From the NCBI GenBank assembly GCA_037176705.1, contig CM073885.1, positions 221,972,290 through 222,036,289 of the forward strand: a DNA stretch of 64,000 nt. The letters are read 5' to 3'. Positions 45,600 through 56,869 of the stretch are shown here, one piece after another. The stretch comes from Molossus alvarezi. Lineage: Eukaryota; Chordata; Mammalia; Chiroptera; Molossidae. The notes under the pieces were generated by a model that searched no databases, was not told where the DNA came from, and worked only from the letters and a program-made list of their open reading frames with translations. The translations under genes were made by a program, and so were the position numbers. Positions within the stretch are counted from its first letter, which is position 1. Every line of letters begins with the position of its first letter.

Positions 45600-45910
45600 G
45601 CATAATATGTACAAACAAAAATAAATAAATAAAAGTCACCAGTAATTCCTCTCTTCAGACATAACCAAGACTAGTATTTTAGAATACGTCTTCTAGTTTC
45701 TTTTCATGCATGTACATCTATCTTTTAAGTGGAATGATAACTATACACACTGTTTTGTCTCATACTTTCTTCACTTAACGATTTTATCTACTCATTACAT
45801 ATTTTCCTAAAACATCACCTTTAATAGTTCCACATTATTTCACTGTCTGAATATATGATTTTTTATTTTATTATTATCTTGTGGTTGGGAATAATTATAT
45901 TCAATGCTAT
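45600..45910 (+). mobile_element. Old LINE-1 or LINE-like fragment
   Basis: ccagtaattcctctcttcagacataacc, ctagtttcttttcatgcatgtacatc and cactgttttgtctcatactttcttcacttaacg form a known old LINE block. Orientation and family not settled. Confidence 0.4.
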
Positions 45911-46617
45911 AGATCCACCTACATTTGCTCTCTGACTGGACTGAACGACCCTCATTCTTTCAAGTGGGTCTGACAAGAAAGGTAATATGGCACACTCTGG
46001 AAACTTTGTGGTGGTGTTGAGTTGTCCACACTCTTCAGGTTTTTCTTAAATAATTTATTTCCTGCTCTATCATCACTTCTAGCATATTCGAGGAGAGAAA
46101 CTCTGATAGTAAGAGACCCTAGCAGGCAGCTGAAGATTGACTTTCAAGGATATTTGATGAGCACACTTTTATTAAAATTTAGTGTTAATTAACCCTATTG
46201 TCTTATTTCCAAGAATATAGGATATCGTTTTCAGTGTATAAAAGTTCTAAAATTGGGGGAGTTGCAATGAAACAATTGAAGACAGGGTTTTGTTTTTATT
46301 TATTTTTCTCATTCTTAAATTATTTTTTATTTCAGCAAGAACATGCTTTTTAGTAAGTATATTTTACTTATTTTATTTAATTTTATTTTATTGATTTATT
46401 TTTGTTACAGATGTTTTGCCTTTTCCCCCCAACAACACCCTCCTCCTGATCCACCCCCCCAACATTGTTGTCAATGTCCATTGGTTAGGCATACATGCAC
46501 AGAACTTCTTTGATTTATCTCTTCCCTCTCCTGCACACCCCTTTTCTGAGGTTTGTCAGTCTGAACCCTACTTTGTCTCTGGGTCTATTTTGTTCATTGG
46601 TTTATTTTGTTCATTAT

Positions 46618-48687
46618 ATTCCACAAATAAGTGAAGTCATGTGATATTTGTCTTTCTCTGATTGGCTTAGTACAATGCTCTCAGGTCCCTCCATGTCGTC
46701 TCAAAGAATACGAGATCTTTCTTTCTTATAGCTGCATAGTGTTCCATTGTGTATATGTACCACAGCTTTTTTATCCACTCATCTATTGATGGACACTTGG
46801 GCTGTTTCCAGATCTTAGCAACTGTAAAAATGAACATAAGGGTACATATATTTTTTTCTTATTGGTGTTTCAGGCTTCCTATGATATATTCCTAGAAGTG
46901 GGATCACTGGGTCAAATGGCTGATCAATCTTTAATTTTTTCAGGGAACACCATATAGTTTTTCATAGTGATTGCAGCAGTCTGCATTCCCACCAGCAATG
47001 TACTGGAGTCCCCTTTCTCCACACCCTCGCCAGCACTTGTTCGATGATTTGTTGATGTCAACCATTCTGAAAGGTGTGAGGTGATACCTCATAGTTGTTT
47101 TAATTTGTATTACTCTGATGGTTAGTGATGTTGAGCATTTTTTCATATGTCCTTTTTGGAAAGGTGTCTATTTTGGTCCTCTGCTTATCTTTTAATTCTT
47201 TGTCTTCATTTTGTTGAGTTGTATGAGTACTCTATGTATTTTGAAGACTAACCTTTTATCTGGGATATTATTGGCAGTTATGGTCTCCCATATAGCGTGT
47301 TCCCTTTCCATTTTGATGGTTGTTTCTTTTGCTGTGCAGAAGCTTTGTACTTTGATGTAGTCCCATGTGTTCATTTTTCCTTTGTTTCTCTTGAGTTAGG
47401 TGTTGTATCAGTGAACATTCTGCTGCATGTGATGTCTGAAATTTTGTTGCCTACATTTTCTTCTGGGATTTTTATGTATTCACAAGTCACATTTAAGTCT
47501 TTTATCTATTTTGAGTTTATTCTTGCGTATAGTCTGAGTTGATGGTCTATCTTCATTTTTTTTACATGTAGCTGTTCAATTTTTCCAACACCATTTATGA
47601 AAGAGGTTGTCTTTACTCCATTGTATGCTCTTGCCACCTTGTCAAATATTAATTGAGCATAATGTCTTGGGTCAATTTCTGGGTTCTCTATTCTGTTCCA
47701 TTGATCTACATGCCTGTTCTTGTGCCAGTAGCAGGCTGTTTTGATTACAGTGGCTTTGTAGTATAATTTTTCTTGTTTCTTGAGGTAGGCCTGTAGTGTT
47801 ATGAACTTCCCTCTCAGGACTGCTTTCACTGCGTCCCATAGATTTTGTGTTGTTGTGTGTTCATTTTCATTGGTGTCCAGGAATTTTTTTATTTCTTCTT
47901 TGATCTCCTCGGTAACCCATTCATTGTTTAATAACATGCTGTTTAGCTTCCATGTGTTCAAAGGTCTTTGCATGTTTTTCTTGTAATTGATTTCTAGTTT
48001 CATGCTATTGTGATCTGAGGAGATGCTTGATATGATTTCAATCTTTTTGAACTTGTAGAGACTTAGTTGGTGTCCTAACATGTGGACTATCTTTGAGAAT
48101 ATTCCATGTGCACTTGAGAAGAATGTGAATTCTGCAGTTTTGGGGTGTAATTCTTGGTAGATATCTATTAAATCCATTTGATCTAATGCATCAGTTAGAG
48201 TTTCTGTTTTCTTGTTAATTTTTTGTCCAGAGGATCTATCCAGTTATGTCAGCGGGGTATTGAAACCCCTGCTATGATTGTATTGCTGTCAATTTCTCCT
48301 TTGAAGTCTTCAGAAGATTTTTAATATATTTTGGTGCTCCTATATTGGGTGCATACATGTTTACCAAAGTTGTATCTTCCTGTTGGATAGATCCTCCCAA
48401 TATTATGTAGTGGCCTTCTTTGTCTCTAGTTATGGCTTTCATTTTGAGATCTATTTTATGGGTTATGAGTATTGCTACCCCAGCTTTTCTTTCTTTTCTG
48501 TTTGCTTAGAAAATTTTTTTTATCCCTTCATTTTAAACCTATGTGAGTCTTTTGTTGTGCGGTGGGTCTCTTGTAAACAGTATATGAGTCACACTTTCTT
48601 ATCCATTCAGCTACTCTGTGTCTTTTGATCAAATTGTTAATCCATTTACCTTTAGGTTATTTTTGATATGTACTTATTTACTGCCAT
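46618..48687 (-). pseudogene. LINE-1 ORF2 lacking the RT core
   Basis: Start ATG at 48687. Endonuclease C-terminus in the open frame 47506-48177 (223 codons): [21 protein letters not shown], then SSDHN (the catalytic SDH), and a linker through [17 protein letters not shown]. At residue about 140 it passes in frame into [18 protein letters not shown], text from beyond the RT domain, and continues with [11 protein letters not shown]. The whole polymerase (FADD included) is gone. C-terminal pieces follow at 47192-47374 and near 46620-46700. Still broken elsewhere by stops. The RT-less fusion frame is clear. Confidence 0.85.
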
Positions 48688-48759
48688 TTTTGTTCATTAT
48701 GATTATGTTTCTGTTCCTATTTCTTCTGCTTATGACAGCAGTTGTTTTAACATTTCTTA

Positions 48760-49205
48760 CAGTGCTGGTTTAGTGCTAATATATTTTCTTAGCCTTTTTT
48801 TGTCTGGGAAGTGCTTTATTTCACCTTATATTTTGAATGATAGCCTTGCTGGATAGAGTAGTCTTGGATTCAGATCCTTGTTTTTCATGACCTTGATTAC
48901 TTCATGCCATTGGGTGATTTTTTTCTACCCTGTCTTGTAATTCACTAATCTGGTTATCGGCTTCCTCTACTCTGCTGGTTATTCCTTCTAATATGTTCTT
49001 TATATCTGCTATGTCATTCTGCATTTCCCATTGGTTGGTTTTTAATGTTTCTATATCTGTACTCTTGCTGTTGAGCTTCCTCATGATTATTACTCGGAAC
49101 TCTTCCTCTGATATCTTGCTTAATTCTATGTCACTTGTTTCTTCTCCTGCAGAATTATCTTGTTCTTTCATTTGGGATTTGTTTCTTTGTTTCACCATTT
49201 TGATT
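48760..49205 (-). pseudogene. LINE-1 ORF1, N-terminal part and short C-terminus
   Basis: ATG at about 49205 begins MVKQRNKSQMKEQDNSAGEE, then a heptad-rich coiled coil (DIADIKNILEGITSRVEEAD, residues about 70-90) to ISELQDRVEK. The frame then meets the deletion near 48912 and jumps to C-terminal text. The upstream codons of the open frame (to 49309) are 5' UTR. The RRM and most of the CTD are missing. Confidence 0.75.
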
Positions 49206-50109
49206 GACTCAGTGGGTTTTGGAGCCTGCCAAATTTTCCCTATGGGTATTGGTGTTTCACTGTTGTGCCTCCCTCTATTGGGTTTGGATGAATGTGGGAG
49301 AACCCACATTAAACACCACTGTCAAGTCTTACTTTCCTGAGTAGATTTGCAAGCCAAGGAAAGGTTCAGTTATCCTCTAGCTTTCTGCCTAGAGGCTATT
49401 AGTCTCAGTTACTTGATGAGCCTCAATTAGTAGCCCCACAACTGAAAGAAATATCCATCAGCTATTTCCAGTGGGTGGGGCATTTGCTTGTTATCAGACA
49501 ATATTAATGAGCCTCAATTTGCATTTTTATGGCCTGGCCTGGTGGTGTTGAATTTCTGCAAGAGGGGCCATTGCTTCTCCCTGAGGCTCTGGGAAGGGGC
49601 TCTTTGAGTAACATGACTACTGTCCTGTGAGGAAGAGATTCAGCACAAAACTTTCAGTGTCCTGTCCAGCTTTCTCCTGAGCCAGGAGCCCTAGACTCTC
49701 TCCATACAGTTTCAATCCAGCTCACCCTCCCTCTGCCAGAGCCCAAGGTGAGTGACTTTGGCTGATTTGATGTCTTTTAAAACCCTTGCTTTCTCAGCAG
49801 AAAACATACTCAGCTAATATAGGTCTCTTCTGCTGTTCCCAGCCCACTGTCATGCACCTTTGCATTTCCTACCCAGTTCAATTTGGCATCCTCTTTGTGT
49901 CTCTGATTGTATGGGTTTTCTGCAGGTGCTTTTTAGTTGCAATTCCAGTTTGGTCCTGGAAGACAGTCTGTGTAGCCTCCATTCACTCTGCTGTCATTTT
50001 CCACTCTGAAGTCCTTTCTGGAAGTTTGTCATTTCCTCTTCTCAGAACAGAGTTCTGGAAAGCTAGAGCTCCCATATGAATACAGTCTCTTTTACCACCT
50101 CTTTCAAAT

Positions 50110-50990
50110 AACCAATCCACCATGTCCATTATAATTTCCAAATATATTCAAAATCTGATAACTTTCCTCCTTTCCCAAGCCACCATCTGTCCAAACCAGG
50201 ACTATTGTACTATCCTTACTTGGAGCTAAACAGTTTCCACGTAACCCCTATCACTCTAGTCTATTCCCCACATTGTGGCAGGATGATCTCCTCAAAACAC
50301 AAGTCTCATCATGTTGTATCTTCCTTAGAAAAGTTCAATGATTGCCTGTTCTTATAAAGACGACATATCCCAAATCCAGGCAATCCACGGCCCAAGAAGC
50401 AGTGTGGTGTAGAATTTAAGAGTGTGTACTCTGGAGCCAAGACTGCTGTGGTTCAGCTCCTGCTTCCAGCACTCACTAGCTGGGCCAACTTGAGAAGTTT
50501 CTTCATCATAAAGTGAGGCTAATAAGGGTCCCTCCTTCATGGGTTTTTACAAAAAAAATTTTAAAGTTAATATTTCTACACTTAAAAAACCTACTGGAAA
50601 CATAATAAGTACTATGTAAGTGTTAACTAGTATCATTGTCTGTTCAGCTTCATCTCACCATTCATATGTTCTCTTCCCTCCAGCCTTTTAGGTTCCAGCC
50701 CCCGAGGCTTCCCGCACTTCCTTAGATGTGCCAGCATCCTTTCTGTCCCCTCCTCTCCCAGCCTGCCCCCTTCCTCCGCCTGTTCTCTCCTTTCATACAG
50801 TGAACTCTGGCTCTGCCTTTAGCTTCCCTCAGCACTCCCTGGTCCCTGAGACAAGAACCTTTCCCTCTCAGCCCTTTTCTTGTGATTAATGTTCGCCTTC
50901 CCTGATTGAGAAGGAGGTAGTCTGTTTTGCTAACCACTGTAGACCCTCTGTCTAGCACAGTGTTTGACACAGAACAGCACCAGATAACTA
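50110..50990 (+). mobile_element. L2 LINE 3' region, split by MIR
   Basis: 50210-50390 (gcaggatgatctcctcaaaacacaagtctcatcatg) is L2 coding text. 50640-50990 is the 3' UTR, with tctgttttgctaaccactgtagaccctctgtctagcacagtgtttgacac near the end. The MIR at 50398-50565 lies between. Confidence 0.65.
50398..50565 (+). mobile_element. MIR SINE
   Basis: agtgtggtgtagaatttaagagtgtgtactctggagcc, cactagctgggccaacttgagaag and tcataaagtgaggctaataa in MIR order. Confidence 0.8.
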
Positions 50991-51120
50991 CAGGGTATTT
51001 CAAAAAAAATGTATACAGGATGTCTGTAGAATCTATTACATTTTGAAAATGAAAAGTATTTTCATAAAAACTAGCTTTATAATTACACTTTCTTGTGTGT
51101 ATACACTTGGGGGGGCACTC
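50991..51120. mobile_element. MITE candidate, TA-flanked (mariner-like)
   Basis: A 130-bp block with imperfect inverted ends: cagggtatttcaaaaaaaatgtatacag on the left, gagtgcccccccaagtgtatacaca on the minus strand from the right. TA lies directly outside both ends (50989-50990 and 51121-51122), as expected for Tc1/mariner insertion. No transposase. Inferred; chance similarity of A-rich ends is possible. Confidence 0.4.
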
Positions 51121-51187
51121 TAAATTTGTTGTTTGAATGAACAAAAGTTTTGGTGTATAAATTTCTGTCATGTCATCTCACATTATC

Positions 51188-51200
51188 CCAGCAGGTGGCA
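51188..51200 (+). promoter_or_regulatory. CTCF-like core motif
   Basis: CCAGCAGGTGGCA fits CCASYAGRKGGCR at every position. Same orientation as 2132-2145. No occupancy can be inferred. Confidence 0.35.
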
Positions 51201-51204
51201 CCAA

Positions 51205-53265
51205 AATGCATATTATCAGCAACCAAGCCAGGGCTCCAGCTCTCACAGCATAGTCTGAAGCCCTAAGACTCTTCGGAAATTCCACAGATATTTATGTGTT
51301 CAAACAAATCTTATTTAGTATCAAGTGATCTTCCAAGTGAGTATTAAGCATTATAAAAATTTAATGTTCATAAATTAAAAATTTTATGCTTCTAAAATTT
51401 AAGAGGATCCAAATTTAAAATTCTACTAAGGAGCCTCATTGTCAAGCAATGCAATTTTATTTTAGTTTTATTTCAAGGGTTCTGAAGTTTAAAATGTGAA
51501 AGTATAAAAGTCAACTTATAATCTGTCATAAAATTTATCAGAAAATTATCTGATTCTCATATATTCTAGGCTCCCTTCAATGACTTCATTTTTATGAGTC
51601 TGAGGTATGAATGTAGTCATTTCTGATAGATATTATAACTGTGGGAAGACAAGGAACGCCTAAATAAATTCAATTTATAGATAATCATCAAGCTCTACTT
51701 ATCCTAATTTTTAAGTCTTGTATGAACAAACATTTTACAAGGCCTTACGTTCATTTGGCAACTCTCATTCGTTTATTCTTTTTCATTCATTCATTTTTTT
51801 TTTCACAAGGCAATGCTCTAGATGTTGTGAACAATAAAATATATGGATATATAGTCCCCGTTCTCTGCAAGCTTACAATGTAAGAGTAGTATGTTAGATC
51901 CTTAATATGGTTTCAGTTGTTCCACTTACATTACCCTCTGCCTTCCTTTCTCAAGTAGGTAATACTAACTCAATAAATATATAAAAATTCAGACTCAGGG
52001 AAAAGCAGTGTGGTCACATGTTGGGACTGAGGAGTAAGGGCAGAAATAATGGATGAACTGCTTTTTTCTATGTGGAATGGAAAAATATATTAAAAATTAA
52101 AATAACATCATTTGGCTTAATAATGATAAAAATAACAATTAACATTTTAAATTGTTTTCTATACATTCATTTATTTTCTTTTAGCAACATCCCACAAGGT
52201 GAATACTATCATTGCCAATGATGTGAAAATTAGGAAACCAGTGTGTTTGATAAAGTTTGGAAATTAACACCAGGGACTGAGAAGAAGATAAAAGTTAGAG
52301 TTTCTTTCATGATTGTTCTGTTCTTGGAGTCAGTGTCAAAAAAGATCCTGCCACTACTGTTAATGGGCAATTTTTGGACCTTTAGTAATGAAATCCTTTA
52401 GAAGAAATACAAGGGAATTTCAATTATACTAACTGGTATTGCAGATTTCTTGTGTTTTATGTGAAATTACATGAATTGAAGTGGACTTAGCAGGGAGACA
52501 TCAAATCTTCAGGAATGTAGTTTCAGTTCAAGTTATCAGTGGCTAGAGTTCAGTGGAAGAATACCCATGTGCTTGCTTCAATTTTTGAAAGAGAATCTAA
52601 ACCAAGAAGTATTGGGCTAAGCTAAACGAGAGCTAAAACCCACACTTTTCACAGAGTGTGAACTCCAGGGCTCTTCTTTTTCATACACATTAGTATAATC
52701 TCTCATTAATTGCAGCAGACCCGATTTCACCAAAAATGTGCAAACAAATATATGTTAGAATGATAAGAAAAGAGAAGAGTGGTTTTCCCTTAGTTTTGAG
52801 ATCAAGGGGGAAAAATCAACCAGAAAAATGGGAGAAAAGGTTGACATTAGTTTTGGCTCTTGTGGCCATACCCATGATCCCTATGGCAACAAGTAGCAAA
52901 ACAATGACATAATCTCTCAGTTCCAGTGCCAAGTTAGGAAACTAGTCACACCCTGCGCAGCTCCACGGGCTGCCGCTCTGTCCCTCTTTTCTGGGCTAAG
53001 TGGCTGTTGAAAGAGCAAAACCACAGAGACACTCATCAGCATGAGAGACAATATTAATTAACTCATACATTTATTTATTCATTCATTTACTCAGGAAATA
53101 TTTACAGTCCAGGTACTTAGAAACCCTTTCCCTGAGGGCAAAGTCAGTTCTTAGAGAAAGCTTGATAATACAGTTTGGTCTGCTTTTCCCCTAAAGAGGC
53201 TATTTAAAAATGATGATGCTTTTTTCTGTGTTTCTTAAAACAGAACTGATAGATTTTTAGGGATG
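51205..53265. other. Unique AT-rich DNA
   Basis: Contains an old repeat trace at 51785-51900 (tcattcattcat, then gcaatgctctagatgttgtgaac). 52860-53000 is GC-richer with tgacataat and ccctatggcaac motifs but no exon. No gene seen. Confidence 0.4.
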
Positions 53266-53269
53266 TGGC

Positions 53270-53740
53270 TGCCCCCTTCATTTCAGCAGGCTTCGTAGCA
53301 CAGTGAGGAATGTTGGTTCTTACTCTTAGTTTGATAGGAAACCATTGGAAGACTGTGAACTGATGAATGATATGACCTGACATATTTTAAAAGGATCGCT
53401 CTGACTTTTGTGATGAGACTGGACTATGGAAGAGCAAGGATAGAATTTTGGCACCACTTAGAGGTATCGCAATAATTCAAGTGAGAGAGTTAGCAAAGAA
53501 TAAACAATATTTAAAGTCAAAGGAACAGAATCTTCATCAGAGCAAGCGTGTTGCTGAAAGAAAGATGATATTAGGTTAAGTGTTAGGGTGCTGAAACAAA
53601 GAAAGATGATACTAGGTTAAGTGTTAAGGGGAATAATAAATGATGTTGAGAAACAGATCATTAATGGCCTTGACCTTTGGGATTAATAAAAGTGGCTTAA
53701 TAGCTGTGTGATGTTTGTTAAGTAAGTAACTTAACCTCTC
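53270..53740 (+). repeat. Ancient interspersed repeat, LINE-derived style
   Basis: ataggaaaccattggaagactgtgaactgatgaatgatatgacctgacatattttaaaaggatcgctctgac and gcaataattcaagtgagag are a well-known old mammalian repeat pattern. Family not named. Confidence 0.5.
53549..53628 (+). repeat. Two-copy tandem duplication, about 40 bp
   Basis: tgctgaaagaaagatgatattaggttaagtgtta and tgctgaaacaaagaaagatgatactaggttaagtgtta follow each other directly with few differences. Confidence 0.85.
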
Positions 53741-53989
53741 TAACCTTATTTATTCAGTCTTAAAATGAAGGTAATAATAATATCATCAAATGATTCTTTT
53801 TAAATTAATCAGGTAAATGTACGGAAAACACATCAGAGGATCTAGAACATAGATTCTTTATAACCAGCTTCCCTTTTGTATTTTATGACTTAGAAGGAGT
53901 CTGTAAATTGGACTTGTTTTTACTTTCAAAAATCCTAAAAATTTATTCACATAAAAAGCAGGCCAATAGTCACATTTTAGAATTCACTT

Positions 53990-54145
53990 CTGATCAACAA
54001 ACATTTATTAGACACATAGTCTATGTTAGACCCTGAGTTAGGTGTGATGGTACAAAGGTAAGTGGCATATGATCTCTATTCTCAAAATGACTATGGTCTT
54101 AGGGAAAAGATCACCGCATACGTAGACAGTTCTAATGTAATATGA
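53990..54145 (+). repeat. Ancient interspersed repeat fragment
   Basis: tcaacaaacatttattagacac, gttagaccctgagttaggtg and gatctctattctcaaaatg match the same ancient motif as 7178-7345. Confidence 0.55.
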
Positions 54146-54427
54146 ATGTTGTTAAGAGAGATAGTCACAGATTCTCCTTCATGTTTTTCAGAGGCTCTTT
54201 GGCAGAATCCCTTATCAGAGGTCTCAAACTACGCTTAAACATTATCTGAGGATTTTTACCTGCATTTTTAACCACTGATTCAAATGGAGTCTCCATTTTT
54301 AACAGCTGATTCTTGTTTACATGAAAGTTTGGCACCAACTGCTTTATAAGACCAGAGTGGAAACACTCTTTGCTTAACTCAGAGATTCAGGTATGATGCC
54401 TCAGGTGGGTCTCAAAGGTGAATAAAG

Positions 54428-54668
54428 GTACCCTGGCCGTTTTGGCTCAGCGGTTGGAGCATCGGCCTGTGGTTCGGTTCCTGCTAAGGGCATGTGTCTC
54501 GGTTGCAGTTTGTCCCCGGGCCTGGTTGGGTCATGTGGGTGGCAGCCACTTGATGTGTCCCTTTCACGTCGATGTTTCTCTCTCTCTTTCTCTCTCTCCC
54601 TTCATCTCTTTCCCTCCCACTGTATCTGAACAAAAAATGAAAAAATGTCTTTGGATAAAGATTTAAAA
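54428..54668 (+). mobile_element. VES SINE, long form, exact duplication
   Basis: Head ccctggccgttttggctcag. About 19 bases of the B-box region are lost (gcctgtggttcggttcc). Body tgcagtttgtccccgggcctgg, tail tgtctttggataaagattt. aaaggtgaataaag flanks it at 54414-54427 and 54669-54682. Confidence 0.95.
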
Positions 54669-54764
54669 AAAGGTGAATAAAGATAGCAAGATAGCTAGAT
54701 GAAGAAGGGCGGAGAGAGCTCTTAGAGCCAAGGTCTCAGAGCAAGCAAAGGCAAGGCTACAGGT

Positions 54765-54817
54765 GGACATGGCACAGTGTGCATGCATAGTAGACATGGC
54801 ACGGTGTGCATGGACTC
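54765..54817 (+). repeat. Two-copy tandem duplication, about 27 bp
   Basis: gacatggcacagtgtgcatgcatagta followed by gacatggcacggtgtgcatggactc. Confidence 0.8.
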
Positions 54818-54819
54818 AC

Positions 54820-56495
54820 TAAAGCTCCCGATATTATGAATCAAGATGCCAGAGTATGGCTACCAAAGATGACTTAAGTGAAAGATTCTTGGCCAATTGC
54901 CTTTGTATGTTCTTCACCTTTCCTCATGATTTTACATGTCTCATATATTAAAACATCTATCAAATCATGGCTATGTCAGAGCTTCTGAATCACTGAGGAA
55001 TAACAGAATAACAGAATTGAAGAGATGCAAGGCATTGTGAAATATCTTGGATTTGCCTTTCTGCTTCTAGATAGATTGGATTTGAGATGCAAAAGAAGAT
55101 ATTATTGGATGCTCATTCTTTGTCTCTTGATTTATAATAACCTAGCAGGCCTGTCAAAGCATAATAGCAGGTGCTAGCAGACCAAGAATTTTACTGGTGA
55201 TAATATCAGGTGAGCTAGCATTCGGTAGGTTCTTACAGTTTAGCCTATAAGGTGGGGCAGGCCTGCACATTTTCCCTCCTACTGAGATTTCTCAGAAGCT
55301 GGAATGCCTCAGAGAGAGTATGTCATGCCATCACCTGATTGGATTGCTTCACTCTCCCAGGATCCACCTTCTCTAGTCTACAGAATTCTCCTCTTGGTGA
55401 ATTACCTTGGTGTCTTCCTAAGAACAAAAATCTATGAACAAAGGCACTGTTCAAAGTTGTGCTTTCGTGAAGAGAAATGGGACACAACTCAAAAGCAATG
55501 GCCAGACTTAATTCTGTTCCTTATCTTTTAATGATGCCACTCCCGTTTGTCTTTGATCCTCAGGGAAGCCTGTGTGCATTGGACATGCCACTTGGCCAAT
55601 AACCACTGGAGGCATTAATATAAATGATGCCTATCTCAGGATTTGATGAGGAGATTAATAATCTCTCAGCTTGGTAAGAAATGCTGTGCTTTATGTAGTG
55701 AGGTCAACAACTGAATTCCACTGAATGTTCCTAAATGAGAAGAACAGCAGTTAAAGATCTTTATCTTCTTTGCTTATCTACTGGATTTTCATGCTTAGAA
55801 TTGCCAGCACCCCAGGGCGAGCCATCAGTTAACTGTTTGCTAACATCTTTCAAATTCTCTGAAGATATCTTATGATCTGTTTCTGTTAAAAAATTTCAAA
55901 ATGAACATTAGTAGAACTCAAAAAAGAAATAAAGTTTACCCTTAATGATACCCCTTATAATGATACTATTTTTATTTTCTATGGTAATGTTATATTGTAA
56001 TTGAGTGATGCATGATTAATGAGTTTTGCTCAGTTTTTATTATAACAACTTTTAACAATCAATTTATTAGTTCCACACTCACTCACAAATTATTGCTATG
56101 AAGGCTTTATATATTAATTGAAATCATGCTATAATTAAAATATATCAATTTTACTATATTTTAAACATTAAAAATAATTTATTGACTTGAATAACTAAAA
56201 AGTCCAATAGTGGATTCAGGTATTAATTGGTTCTGGGTTTCAGTAGATTCCATCCAGAATTTCTTTCTTCACCTAACTTCTCAGCTTGGTGGTGTGTTTG
56301 TAGACAAGGGTTGGGGAGGTAAGGGGTGGGTAGGTGTGTGTGTGTGTGGAGATGTGGATTTGCCAAACCTTTAGTTCTATTTTCATCACAATGGCTTCAG
56401 CATTTTCTGTATGATTTAGCTTCAGAAGGCAGAATGATATTTCTACAAAAGGGAAGAAGAGCATATAAGTTAGAAACATCATATGCTTAGGAAGC
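54820..56495. other. Unique DNA, no gene seen
   Basis: A (GT)n run lies at 56333-56348. No exon or repeat family supported. Confidence 0.45.
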
Positions 56496-56499
56496 TTCA

Positions 56500-56860
56500 A
56501 ATAGGTTGGTATGGCTGAAATGCAGGGTTCCAGTGGGAGAGTGATAAGATTTGTGAACAGATGCCCTTTGAAGATGGACTCTGCAAGTCTTGATAAAGGG
56601 CTGTAGATTTTCTAATTTTAGCAATAGGGAATCATTGGGGGTCTCTAAGCATTGAAATGTTATAAGCTTTTAACTTTAGTAAGACTGTTCTGGTATTAAC
56701 ACAGAGAGTGGATTTGACAAGGTTAAGACAGGGAGCCAGGATTGCTCATGTGAAATAATAAAAGCTAATGAGGGTCTGAACTAAGATAGAGACAATGGAA
56801 GTATAGGAAAGAGAAAAGATGTTAAATATCTTTGACAAATTGAATATTCAGGGTTTAGTT
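56500..56860 (+). repeat. Ancient interspersed repeat, LINE-derived style
   Basis: taataaagctaatgagggtctgaactaagatagagacaatggaag and agcaatagggaatcattggggg follow the same old pattern as 53270-53740, more decayed. Confidence 0.4.
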
Positions 56861-56869
56861 ATCAGAAGT

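Larger units (their letters stand above)
46395..50012 (-). mobile_element. Second LINE-1, internally deleted
   Basis: Same lineage and order as 24227-30198: 3' UTR (46395-46617), ORF2 (46618-48687), ORF1 (about 48760-49205), 5' UTR to about 50012. Compared with the first copy it lacks about 1.8 kb of ORF2 (junction near 47770) and about 0.4 kb of ORF1 (junction near 48912, at a shared gccatt). No convincing target duplication found. It cannot move itself. Confidence 0.9.

Noticed and set aside
48993..49340. Plus-strand frame of 115 codons
   Set aside because: Antisense shadow of LINE-1 ORF1 and 5' UTR.
50722..51171. Minus-strand frame of 149 codons
   Set aside because: It spans an L2 3' UTR and a MITE candidate, so it cannot be one gene.
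52860..53000. Conserved promoter with CRE-like and X-box-like motifs
   Set aside because: Single short motif matches in a slightly GC-rich stretch; no other evidence.
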